Below, in pieces: positions 1 to 4,894 of a stretch of 5,112 bases of DNA. The notes below the pieces were generated by a model. That model was not told where the DNA came from, did not search any database, and saw only the letters and a program-made list of their open reading frames with translations. A program made the translations under genes and the position numbers. This DNA comes from Anaerolineae bacterium (lineage in GTDB: Bacteria > Chloroflexota > Anaerolineae > Aggregatilineales > Aggregatilineaceae), in contig JAFGJA010000187.1 of assembly GCA_016929355.1 (NCBI GenBank), positions 1 to 5,112 of the forward strand, read 5' to 3'. Positions within the stretch are counted from its first letter, which is position 1. Each line of letters begins with the position of its first letter.

Positions 1-227
1 AGCGGAGCCGTAGCCGCGAGGCCCGTTACCATCTCCGCTTTGTCGGGATAAAGGAGCTGCGTCAGTTTGAACCACAACACCTGCGCTGCACGCTGCGTCA
101 TGATATGCACCCAGCGCTTGTCCTCTTGCCCAACACCGCCCAGGACCAACGTCTGATCACTTTCTTTGCGGCTGACGAACAGGTCAGTTGATAGGCCGTA
201 TTGCCGTTTGATTGGCTCTGAGTTCAT
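1..227 (-). CDS. Conserved-looking hypothetical protein, N-terminal 75 residues (3' end cut by window edge)
   Basis: The leftward frame starts with ATG at 227 and stays open to the left edge, giving 75 residues plus a partial codon. A Shine-Dalgarno-like GAAAGGG lies 6 bases before the ATG. The protein opens MNSEPIKRQYGLSTDLFVSR, has a charged turn (KESDQ, GQEDKR), then a Trp-rich amphipathic stretch, RWVHIMTQRAAQVLWFKLTQ, at about residues 38-57, followed by LLYPDKAEM. There is no signal peptide or membrane segment in the visible part, so it is probably cytoplasmic. The composition is typical of a real soluble protein. I do not recognise the family, although the pattern W-[VH]-x-MTxRAAQxLWFxLTxLLxPDKA feels conserved. 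The opposite strand is also open over 3-191, but that frame has no start or end context and reads less like a protein. The gene is divergent from the PPC protein gene at 475 and shares its upstream gap. Confidence 0.72.
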   Translation of the reverse strand, partial: MNSEPIKRQYGLSTDLFVSRKESDQTLVLGGVGQEDKRWVHIMTQRAAQVLWFKLTQLLYPDKAEMVTGLAATAP

Positions 228-474
228 GGCCTGCCCTTTCAGCCTCGCGTTACGATGTAAATTTTTTTCCATGCAAATTCAATTTTTAAAGGAGTAGCTT
301 GTCATCAAAAACAGCGACAATCCAAGTTTAAGTTATTTCTAAGTATAAGGTGGCAGCAGCCACATTGCAATCCCTCAATTGCTAAGGTTTATTTACAATC
401 AGCATGTCGCAGGGTAAGCGGAGGTCGATGTATAATGACTTTCGAACCCAATACATGCTGAAAGGAAACGGACA
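228..474. other. Divergent intergenic region between the left-edge gene and the PPC protein gene
   Basis: This 247-base AT-rich gap separates two divergently transcribed genes, so it should hold promoters for both. For the rightward gene a perfect TATAAT is at 431-436. For the leftward gene the best I see is a weak pair read on the minus strand, TTGAAT (277-282) and TACATC (254-259), 17 bases apart, matching consensus only in part. A small perfect hairpin, GTGGC-AGCA-GCCAC, is at 350-363 with no T tract after it. An AAAGGAG at about 288-294 is followed by TTG at 299, but that frame ends after ten codons. I see no convincing gene, RNA or repeat array here. Confidence 0.6.
431..436 (+). promoter_or_regulatory. 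Candidate -10 box for the PPC protein gene
   Basis: A perfect TATAAT sits about 39 bases before the ATG at 475, giving an inferred leader of roughly 30 bases. No acceptable -35 hexamer lies 16-18 bases upstream, so the promoter is either activator-dependent or coincidental. TTTACA at 392-397 is a good -35 match but lies 33 bases away, too far to pair with this box. Confidence 0.4.
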
Positions 475-1572
475 ATGAGCGCGGATGGGCAAGGGGTGAG
501 TCTGGCGGTGATGGTGCGGCGGCTGAACAACGTCCTGATCAACGTGCTGCTGATCGGTGGCTTGCTGATCGGGATCATGCCCGCCCGGACGCCGGCCCAC
601 GCACAACAGGATTCCTGCCTGAGTTACGGCACAATAGTACGCGGGCATATCTCGGCAGCAACCACCGAGGAAACATGGCGTTTCAACGGGCACACGGGCG
701 ATCTCGTCCTGATCGATATGCGCGCAATTGATTCCGGGCTGGATGTGGCCCTCACCTTGCTGGGACCAGAGGGCATCCAATTGGCGGCGGATGATGACGG
801 CGGCCCCGGTTTTAATGCGCGGATCGGCCCATTTACCCTACCCGCTAATGGCGACTATACCATTCTGGCGGGCCAATATAGCGGCGAAGGCGATTATACG
901 CTCGACCTGCGCAACCTGCGCACAATCCCCACCCTGGCTCCCCGTAAGCCGCTCGTCGGATCGGTGAACATGGATGATCCGAATGATGCGTTCGTGCTGG
1001 CGCTGCCGGTGGACTCTGCTGGTGAAACGCTGTGGCAATTGAATCTCAGCACCACGAGCACCGCCGATTATGCCGGGCCGATGCTCATGTTGTATGACGC
1101 AGCAGGGTTGATCAACAGTACCGAAAGCCAGCCCAGCGCTTATGTCCTCGATCCGATCATCCCCCTACCGGATGCGCAATATATCGTAATTGTCTCGTGG
1201 AATACAGGCAGCAGCGCCGCAGACTATGAAATCGTGCTGCGCCCATCAACACTCGACCTGCTGATCGAGGGCGCGAGTCAGTCGGGCACGCTGGACACGA
1301 TGACGACCTCCCAAACCCACTATTTCCGGGCCGAAGCCGGGCAAATTGTCCGTATCGTGGTGCGCACCCGCGACGACATCGCCCCGGCGCTCGACATTCG
1401 CAGCCTGGATTACAGCACATATCTCTATTTCAGCGAAGGCGATCACACCCGCGAGCTACAGGTTACGCTGAATATCCCCCTGACGACGGTCTATTCGATC
1501 ACGGTGCGCGACGGATCGTTTGCGGGCAATCAGGGCGAATACGTGCTCGATTTTGAGTTGATCCGTGAGTGA
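475..1572 (+). CDS. Exported protein made of three PPC-like (pre-peptidase C-terminal) beta-sandwich repeats
   Basis: The protein has 365 residues. Residues 1-43 form a long Sec signal peptide: positive n-region with RR at 15-16, hydrophobic core 20-35, and an A-H-A cleavage site before Q44. The rest divides into three PPC-like repeats at about 52-145, 160-256 and 264-363. Repeat 1 is the most typical, with WRFNGHTGDLVLIDM, then DSGLDVALTLLGPEG, the DDDGG acidic turn at 106-110, and a closing LPANGDYTILAGQYSGEGDY. Repeats 2 and 3 end in the matching ADYEIVL and GEYVLDF strands but lack the DDD turn. PPC domains usually hang on secreted proteases. Here no catalytic domain is visible, so this is probably a stand-alone extracellular or envelope-associated binding or structural module. 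The start at 475 has AAAGGA (461-466) at 8-base spacing. ATG 511 (Met13) would give a more usual signal peptide and remains possible. The gene is followed after 66 bases by the hydrolase. Confidence 0.82.
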   Translation: MSADGQGVSLAVMVRRLNNVLINVLLIGGLLIGIMPARTPAHAQQDSCLSYGTIVRGHISAATTEETWRFNGHTGDLVLIDMRAIDSGLDVALTLLGPEGIQLAADDDGGPGFNARIGPFTLPANGDYTILAGQYSGEGDYTLDLRNLRTIPTLAPRKPLVGSVNMDDPNDAFVLALPVDSAGETLWQLNLSTTSTADYAGPMLMLYDAAGLINSTESQPSAYVLDPIIPLPDAQYIVIVSWNTGSSAADYEIVLRPSTLDLLIEGASQSGTLDTMTTSQTHYFRAEAGQIVRIVVRTRDDIAPALDIRSLDYSTYLYFSEGDHTRELQVTLNIPLTTVYSITVRDGSFAGNQGEYVLDFELIRE

Positions 1573-1581
1573 TCGTAAAAT
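1553..1581 (+). promoter_or_regulatory. Candidate sigma-70-type promoter for the secreted hydrolase
   Basis: TTGAGT (1553-1558) and TAAAAT (1576-1581) are separated by 17 bases, matching consensus at 4/6 and 5/6 positions. The pair overlaps the 3' end of the PPC gene and would give a leader of about 50 bases before the ATG at 1639. If real, the hydrolase can be expressed independently of its upstream neighbour. It is only a consensus match. Confidence 0.3.
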
Positions 1582-1638
1582 ATCTAGAGAACGGTAAATC
1601 TAACGCACCGTCAGAATTTTTTTCAAGGAGCAAAAATT

Positions 1639-2517
1639 ATGATGACACTTCGCAAACTTATGATCACGCTGCTGGTCCTCAGCGCAGTCATGATTAACCT
1701 GACCGGCGCGGCGCTCGCGCAGGATGACCTGGGTTATGAGGAATACGCCGTGACACTGCCCGGCGAAATCTCAGGCACGATGGTCCAGCCGAGCGGCGAT
1801 GGTCCCTTCCCCACCGTCTTGATGTTGCATGGCTTCGCCAGCGCCAAAGATGAAGTCGGCAATATGTACCTGAATCTCGCGGCGGAATTGGGCGCGCGCG
1901 GGATCGCCTCGCTGCGCATTGATTTTCGCGGCTGGGGTGAATCCGGCGGCGGGATGGAAAACAGCACGGTCACAGGCATGGTCGAAGACGCGACCACCGC
2001 TTACACCTATCTCACCGAGCAGGATTTTGTGAAGGCTGATGCAATTGGGCTGTTAGGCTTCAGTCTCGGCGGCGCGGTATCGCTGGCCTCATCCGGCCAA
2101 AATCCCGACTGGTATCAATCGTTGGTGATCTGGTCGTGGGGTGGCAATCTGGCGGAAGAAATGAGCGACAGTTTCACGCAGGAACAGCTTGACGCCGCCG
2201 CAGCCGAGGGACAGGTCACGATTGATCTCGGCTGGCGCGAAGTAACACTCGGCGCGGGCTTCTTCGACAGCCTGGATGATCTGGACGTGGAAAGCGATTT
2301 CCTCAACTACTCGAATTCATTCATGGTCGTGGCCGGGTCTGAAGACTTCGCCGGGGCGTATGTGGATTGGTTCATGGCAAATGCGCAAGGCGAACTCAAA
2401 GCGGCGTATCTGGTTGAAGGTGGCGATCACATCTACGCGGTGTTGACCGAAGATCAAACGATGGCCAATGCCGTCATCAGCACCACGGCCAATTGGTTTG
2501 CGATGACATTGGAATAA
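1639..2517 (+). CDS. Exported alpha/beta hydrolase, cinnamoyl/feruloyl-esterase-like serine esterase
   Basis: The 292-residue protein begins with a Sec signal peptide: RK at 5-6, hydrophobic core 7-22, and A-L-A cleavage before Q28. There is no lipobox cysteine, so the protein should be released or periplasm-like. The mature part is a complete alpha/beta-hydrolase fold. The oxyanion strand is VLMLHGFAS (His64-Gly65), followed by IASLRIDFRGWGESGGG (89-105). The nucleophile elbow is GFSLGG with Ser142. The likely acid is Asp236 in GSEDFAG, and the catalytic histidine is His264 in GGDHIY. A Trp/acid-rich insertion at about 165-225 forms the cap. The HGF...LRxDFRGxGES pattern and length fit the cinnamoyl/feruloyl esterase group, which would cleave esters such as plant phenolic esters, but the substrate is inferred. 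ATG 1639 has AAGGAG (1625-1630) at 8-base spacing; ATG 1642 is an adjacent alternative. The stop lies 3 bases from a palindromic repeat element. Confidence 0.87.
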   Translation: MMTLRKLMITLLVLSAVMINLTGAALAQDDLGYEEYAVTLPGEISGTMVQPSGDGPFPTVLMLHGFASAKDEVGNMYLNLAAELGARGIASLRIDFRGWGESGGGMENSTVTGMVEDATTAYTYLTEQDFVKADAIGLLGFSLGGAVSLASSGQNPDWYQSLVIWSWGGNLAEEMSDSFTQEQLDAAAAEGQVTIDLGWREVTLGAGFFDSLDDLDVESDFLNYSNSFMVVAGSEDFAGAYVDWFMANAQGELKAAYLVEGGDHIYAVLTEDQTMANAVISTTANWFAMTLE

Positions 2518-2520
2518 AAA

Positions 2521-2641
2521 CCTCACCCCCCAGCCCCCTCTCCAAGCATGGCGAGGGGGAGTCTGGCGTCTGGTCAAGTCCTCCTCTCGGCTTGGCGAGA
2601 GGTCGTATCGCAGCATACGCAGGGATATTAGGGAGGTGAGG
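2521..2641. repeat. MITE-like palindromic element with 11-bp terminal inverted repeats
   Basis: The left end (2521-2531) and the reverse complement of the right end (2631-2641) agree at 10 of 11 bases, CCTCACC followed by C or T then CCC. Inside are three hairpins in a row. The first is CCCCCTC (2534-2540) with GAGGGGG (2553-2559), extended by CCA/TGG. The second is CCTCTCG (2583-2589) with CGAGAGG (2596-2602) around a 6-base loop. The third is CGTAT (2604-2608) with ATACG (2615-2619). The first two hairpins look like diverged copies of one unit, each ending TGGCGAG. No target-site duplication is visible and no protein is encoded. Elements opening CCTCACCCCC are, from memory, common between genes in Chloroflexota and Cyanobacteria. 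Copy number cannot be judged from this window. It starts 3 bases after the hydrolase stop, so it should be transcribed as that gene's 3' tail. Confidence 0.65.
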
Positions 2642-2682
2642 CCGCACGAGTCATGCAACGCGTAATTTACAGGTTATTTCAC

Positions 2683-2773
2683 CAAAAAACTTATGGAGAA
2701 ATCATGTAGGGGCGAACCAATGTGTTCGCCCTGGGCCGACACGTTAGTCGGCCCCTACATAAGGCGTTTTTTG
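2683..2773. repeat. Three-way-junction palindrome flanked by A and T tracts; possible two-way terminator
   Basis: The core, 2704-2760, folds almost completely. An outer stem ATGTAG/CTACAT (2704-2709 with 2755-2760) encloses two perfect 8-bp hairpins with 6-base loops. These are GGGCGAAC/GTTCGCCC (2710-2717 with 2724-2731) and GGGCCGAC/GTCGGCCC (2733-2740 with 2747-2754). Only base 2732 is unpaired at the junction. Further out, CAAAAAAC (2683-2690) is an exact inverted match to GTTTTTTG (2766-2773), so each strand reads A-tract, stem, T-tract. This lies between convergent genes and is shaped like a bidirectional intrinsic terminator. The spacing between core stem and T tract (6 bases rightward, 14 leftward) is longer than ideal unless the outer arms also pair. 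The core also resembles dispersed intergenic repeats I associate with Chloroflexota, so it may be a mobile or REP-like copy. Confidence 0.65.
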
Positions 2774-2805
2774 AATTGATTTCCCCATCAGGATGACACA
2801 TGTAA

Positions 2806-3522
2806 TCACGCCTCTACCGCAAACGCGGGATTCTCCGGCGTCAGCAGCGCCGAAACCAGTTCGACCCCTGGCACATGCTCACGCAGCAGCGCTTCGAGAT
2901 CCGCTAACGCCGCCCGCACATCCTCCTCAGCAGAATCGTGCAAGCCTTCCACCGTGATCAGGGCTTCGGTGGTCTCGGCACGGGATGCGCTCTGATCACT
3001 CTGCCGCCAACACCACCGCCGCGCGCTGACCAGATCAGCCTCATCCACAAAAATGACCTCGCCCGGTTCAGGACAACTCACCTCGTCCGCGCCGAGATCG
3101 GTAAAACGCTCGTGCCCGGCGGCAAATTTCACCGTCACGGTCCCCTGTGTCTCGCGCCGGTCAAAGATCGCCACCGGCAATCCATACCGGATGCTGACCA
3201 GATTTCCCAGATCAACCAGGAGATTCAGATTCGGGATGTCGCCTTTTTTGGTCAACCGGCGCAGCAATGCTTCCGCCGCGCTGCGATACTGCGTTGGCTT
3301 AACACCAAACGCGCTAAACGCCCGCCGCCATGCCTCAAGACTCTGAATCGCGGAAAGCGGCGTGCTGCCAATCTTCTCGATCACGGCGCATTGTTCGGCG
3401 CGGTACGCTTCGACTAACGCGGGCGGCGTGGGACCATTTTGCAGGCCACGCGCCCAGATCACGCCGCCGCAAATGGCGGGATATTTCTCGGCCAGATCGG
3501 AATCATAGCGAAATAGAATCAT
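2806..3522 (-). CDS. Solo B3/4-domain protein (PheRS beta-subunit tRNA-editing-domain family)
   Basis: The 238-residue leftward protein is a full-length member of the stand-alone B3/4 family (COG3382-type), related to the editing domain of phenylalanyl-tRNA synthetase beta. In PheRS this domain hydrolyses mischarged Tyr-tRNA(Phe). Whether the solo protein edits tRNA in trans is not shown. Recognisable blocks are YPAICGGVIWARGL (14-27), SLEAWRRAFSAFGVKPTQYR (61-80), SAAEALLRRLTKKGDIP (81-97), NLLVDLGNLVSIRYGLPVAIFD (100-121), PGEVIFVDE (153-161) and RRWCWRQSDQS (168-178), ending in an acidic helix-rich tail. There is no signal peptide, so it acts in the cytoplasm. The open frame extends to an ATG at 3552, but the start at 3522 has AAGGAGA 8 bases upstream, which lies inside the longer version. 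It follows the GNAT gene by 78 bases on the same strand, so co-transcription is possible. Confidence 0.9.
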   Translation of the reverse strand: MILFRYDSDLAEKYPAICGGVIWARGLQNGPTPPALVEAYRAEQCAVIEKIGSTPLSAIQSLEAWRRAFSAFGVKPTQYRSAAEALLRRLTKKGDIPNLNLLVDLGNLVSIRYGLPVAIFDRRETQGTVTVKFAAGHERFTDLGADEVSCPEPGEVIFVDEADLVSARRWCWRQSDQSASRAETTEALITVEGLHDSAEEDVRAALADLEALLREHVPGVELVSALLTPENPAFAVEA

Positions 3523-3530
3523 ACGATTTC

Positions 3531-3537
3531 TCTCCTT
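3531..3537 (-). promoter_or_regulatory. Shine-Dalgarno that fixes the B3/4 protein start at 3522
   Basis: Read on the minus strand this is AAGGAGA, 8 bases before ATG 3522. It lies inside the longer open frame from 3552, whose first ten codons would therefore be leader. No comparable site precedes 3552. Confidence 0.75.
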
Positions 3538-3559
3538 CGTAGAATCATACACCCTTATA

Positions 3560-3565
3560 AGTATA
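3560..3565 (-). promoter_or_regulatory. Weak candidate -10 box for the B3/4 gene
   Basis: On the minus strand TATACT matches the -10 consensus at 5/6 and would give a leader of about 30 bases. TTGACG (3573-3578) is close to a -35 hexamer but only 7 bases upstream, so the two cannot pair. The 78-base gap to the GNAT gene is AT-rich here, consistent with either a separate promoter or an untranslated operon spacer. Confidence 0.2.
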
Positions 3566-3600
3566 CCGGGCGCGTCAAGGTCGCCGCTTGGACAATCTTG

Positions 3601-4593
3601 CTAGCGCAGCACACGCCGGTAATGTGTGTATTTTGCCGTCTGCGTCATCCCGGCCCGCACGTAGAGCTTAACCGCCGTTTCCGATTCCGCGCGCACGCCC
3701 AATGCCGCCCGCGTGAATCCCGCCTGCTGGCAGGCGTAAAAACTCTGACGCAATAATGCTTCGCCCAACCCACGCCCACGCCATGCCGGAAGTACCGCCA
3801 GATGCGTAATCCAGGCCAGATCGGTCTGGATCGGATCAAAGGGTTGTGAAAAAGCCATCCCAACGGGCGTTTCATCACGCCACACGACCACCCACAAGTC
3901 CGGATCGAAATGATCCGCCGCAATGTAACGCGCGTGCCACGCCGCCAAGCCCATCGGCGATTCTTTGCCGCCGCCTTGCATAAACGCCTCTCGATCTACC
4001 TCATAGACAGCCTGCGCATGTTGATCAGGATCAAAGGGACGCAACGTAAAGCCCGCCGGAGGTGCAATAGGGGTAAGCGGTTGTGTCAGATCGACGCTCA
4101 TGCGGTAGGACGAACGCACCGGGACATAGCCCAATTCCGTCGCAAGCTGAAGCTCATCGGTATTGCGGCGGCTCAGATAGCGCTGGATGTACGCGCCTTT
4201 ACCATTTGGAAACTGCGCCGCTTCGACTTTCCCGGCGAAATGCGTATCAATGCGCTGCATGATCTGCCGCCCGATACCGCGCCGCCTATAATCAGGATGC
4301 ACCGCACCCCAGGCAAACCCCCACACCGGATCATCGATCCGTTCCGGTTCGGCATCCTGCCAACCCACATACCCGTAACCGATTAGCGTAGCATGAGTAT
4401 GATCACCATCCGGCAGCACGACCAACCAACAATCCTCCGTCGGCGCTGCGCCAAAATCATCGACCATTTCCGCGCGCAAAGTCTCCGGCGTATAACGCTC
4501 CTCAACCTGATCCGTTTCACCGACCAGATTGATCAAGTCCACCAACGCAGGCAAATCATCCCAGGTAAAGGGCTTGAATTGAAACGCAATCAT
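3601..4593 (-). CDS. Tandem GNAT-family N-acetyltransferase
   Basis: The 330-residue cytoplasmic protein carries two GNAT domains. Domain 1 covers about residues 4-168. It opens FKPFTWDDLPALVDLIN and has an acetyl-CoA-binding motif A at AVHPDYRRRGIGRQIM (97-112), closing with LGYVPVRSSYRMSVDL. Domain 2 covers about 182-330. It opens FTLRPFDPDQH and has a well-kept motif A, HLAVLPAWRGRGLGEALL (264-281), then the motif B-like AALGVRAESETAVKLYVRAGM (296-316). Both Q/R-x-x-G-x-G/A loops look intact (RRRGIG, RGRGLG). Tandem GNATs of this length include mycothiol-synthase-like proteins and many uncharacterised or antibiotic-modifying enzymes. The acceptor here cannot be told from sequence. The open frame reaches ATG 4614, but ATG 4593 directly follows AGGAGG and begins where the domain begins. 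The gene is followed by the B3/4 gene in the same direction. Confidence 0.88.
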   Translation of the reverse strand: MIAFQFKPFTWDDLPALVDLINLVGETDQVEERYTPETLRAEMVDDFGAAPTEDCWLVVLPDGDHTHATLIGYGYVGWQDAEPERIDDPVWGFAWGAVHPDYRRRGIGRQIMQRIDTHFAGKVEAAQFPNGKGAYIQRYLSRRNTDELQLATELGYVPVRSSYRMSVDLTQPLTPIAPPAGFTLRPFDPDQHAQAVYEVDREAFMQGGGKESPMGLAAWHARYIAADHFDPDLWVVVWRDETPVGMAFSQPFDPIQTDLAWITHLAVLPAWRGRGLGEALLRQSFYACQQAGFTRAALGVRAESETAVKLYVRAGMTQTAKYTHYRRVLR

Positions 4594-4597
4594 CACA

Positions 4598-4603
4598 CCT
4601 CCT
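4598..4603 (-). promoter_or_regulatory. Shine-Dalgarno that fixes the GNAT start at 4593
   Basis: On the minus strand this is AGGAGG within AGGAGGTG, a near-full match to the 16S rRNA tail, 4 bases before ATG 4593. The spacing is slightly short. It falls inside the longer open frame from 4614, which has no such site, so the seven extra residues are probably not translated. Confidence 0.7.
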
Positions 4604-4686
4604 GTTGTACTCAAAGCCTGAAAAAACTCTGTAACTAGCGAGCCTGTTTGTCTGAATTCAATGCATCACCGACCCTATAATTAAGT

Positions 4687-4714
4687 ATTATGCAACGAAG
4701 AATCGACCAATCAA
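4687..4714 (-). promoter_or_regulatory. Candidate promoter for the GNAT gene (and possibly the B3/4 gene)
   Basis: Read leftward, TTGATT (4709-4714) and CATAAT (4687-4692) are 16 bases apart, 4/6 and 5/6 matches to consensus. The leader to ATG 4593 would be about 87 bases. It lies back-to-back with the rightward promoter at 4744-4771, leaving about 29 bases between the two -35 boxes. Confidence 0.3.
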
Positions 4715-4743
4715 TGACCGCTTAATAATCTCTCCTTCTAAAG

Positions 4744-4771
4744 TTGACAATATAACAAAAATTGATATAGT
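4744..4771 (+). promoter_or_regulatory. Strong sigma-70-type promoter for the right-edge gene
   Basis: A perfect TTGACA (4744-4749) and TATAGT (4766-4771, 5/6) are 16 bases apart, with TG at 4763-4764 giving an extended -10. The spacer is AT-rich. Transcription should start near 4778, leaving a leader of about 117 bases before ATG 4895. This is the best promoter in the window. Confidence 0.6.
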
Positions 4772-4782
4772 CAGCAGTCAGG

Positions 4783-4792
4783 TTGTATACAA
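4783..4792. promoter_or_regulatory. Operator-like palindrome at the inferred transcription start
   Basis: TTGTATACAA is a perfect 10-bp palindrome starting about 5 bases after the inferred transcription start of the promoter at 4744-4771. That is a typical repressor position. Half-sites of this kind occur for GntR- and TetR-type regulators, but no regulator gene is in view and a 10-bp palindrome in AT-rich DNA may be chance. Confidence 0.3.
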
Positions 4793-4877
4793 AAATCCAG
4801 CCAACGCCGCCGCTACAACCGTCACAATAAAATCACACAGTATTTTATACGATTTGCCCTGGCCGACATGCTTCTTT

Positions 4878-4886
4878 GGGGAAGGG
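4878..4886 (+). promoter_or_regulatory. Shine-Dalgarno region supporting the start at 4895
   Basis: GGGGAAGGG lies 8 bases before ATG 4895. An in-frame ATG at 4868 would add nine residues but has no such site. An out-of-frame ATG at 4887 stops after three codons, with its TGA overlapping the 4895 start. Confidence 0.55.
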
Positions 4887-4894
4887 ATGCCCGC

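Noticed and set aside
3..191. Open rightward frame of 62 residues running in from the left edge, opposite the left-edge gene
   Set aside because: It is Arg/His/Leu-rich without family-like motifs, while the antisense frame has a start, a Shine-Dalgarno and a natural-looking protein sequence.
299..331. Short leader-peptide frame starting TTG after AAAGGAG
   Set aside because: It has only ten codons, a rare start codon, no regulatory amino-acid run, and no attenuator hairpin following it.
382..780. Leftward 132-residue open frame opposite the PPC gene start
   Set aside because: It is Gln/His/Pro-rich low-order sequence, has no ribosome site, and covers the TATAAT and start of a well-supported gene.
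1591..1623. Possible intrinsic terminator between the PPC gene and the hydrolase (ACGGT/ACCGT stem then seven T)
   Set aside because: The stem is only 5 bp with an 11-base loop, and the T run starts 5 bases after the stem; too weak to call.
2317..2658. Leftward 113-residue open frame across the hydrolase end and the first repeat
   Set aside because: Much of it translates the palindromic element and the antisense of a clear alpha/beta hydrolase, with no ribosome site or motif.
2521..2773. CRISPR array or tRNA-like cloverleaf
   Set aside because: There are no regularly spaced identical repeats with spacers. The three-way junction lacks a tRNA acceptor end, anticodon loop size and T-loop sequence.
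2938..3417. Rightward 159-residue open frame inside the B3/4 gene
   Set aside because: It is a long antisense shadow of a highly recognisable gene; its composition (Pro, His, Arg, Gln) is typical of such shadows.
3910..4386. Rightward 158-residue open frame inside the GNAT gene
   Set aside because: Antisense shadow of a two-domain acetyltransferase with intact motifs on the other strand; Arg/Ile-rich without domain pattern.
4731..4740. Minus-strand AGAAGGAGA ribosome-site-like sequence in the GNAT upstream gap
   Set aside because: No start codon at a usable distance follows it on that strand.
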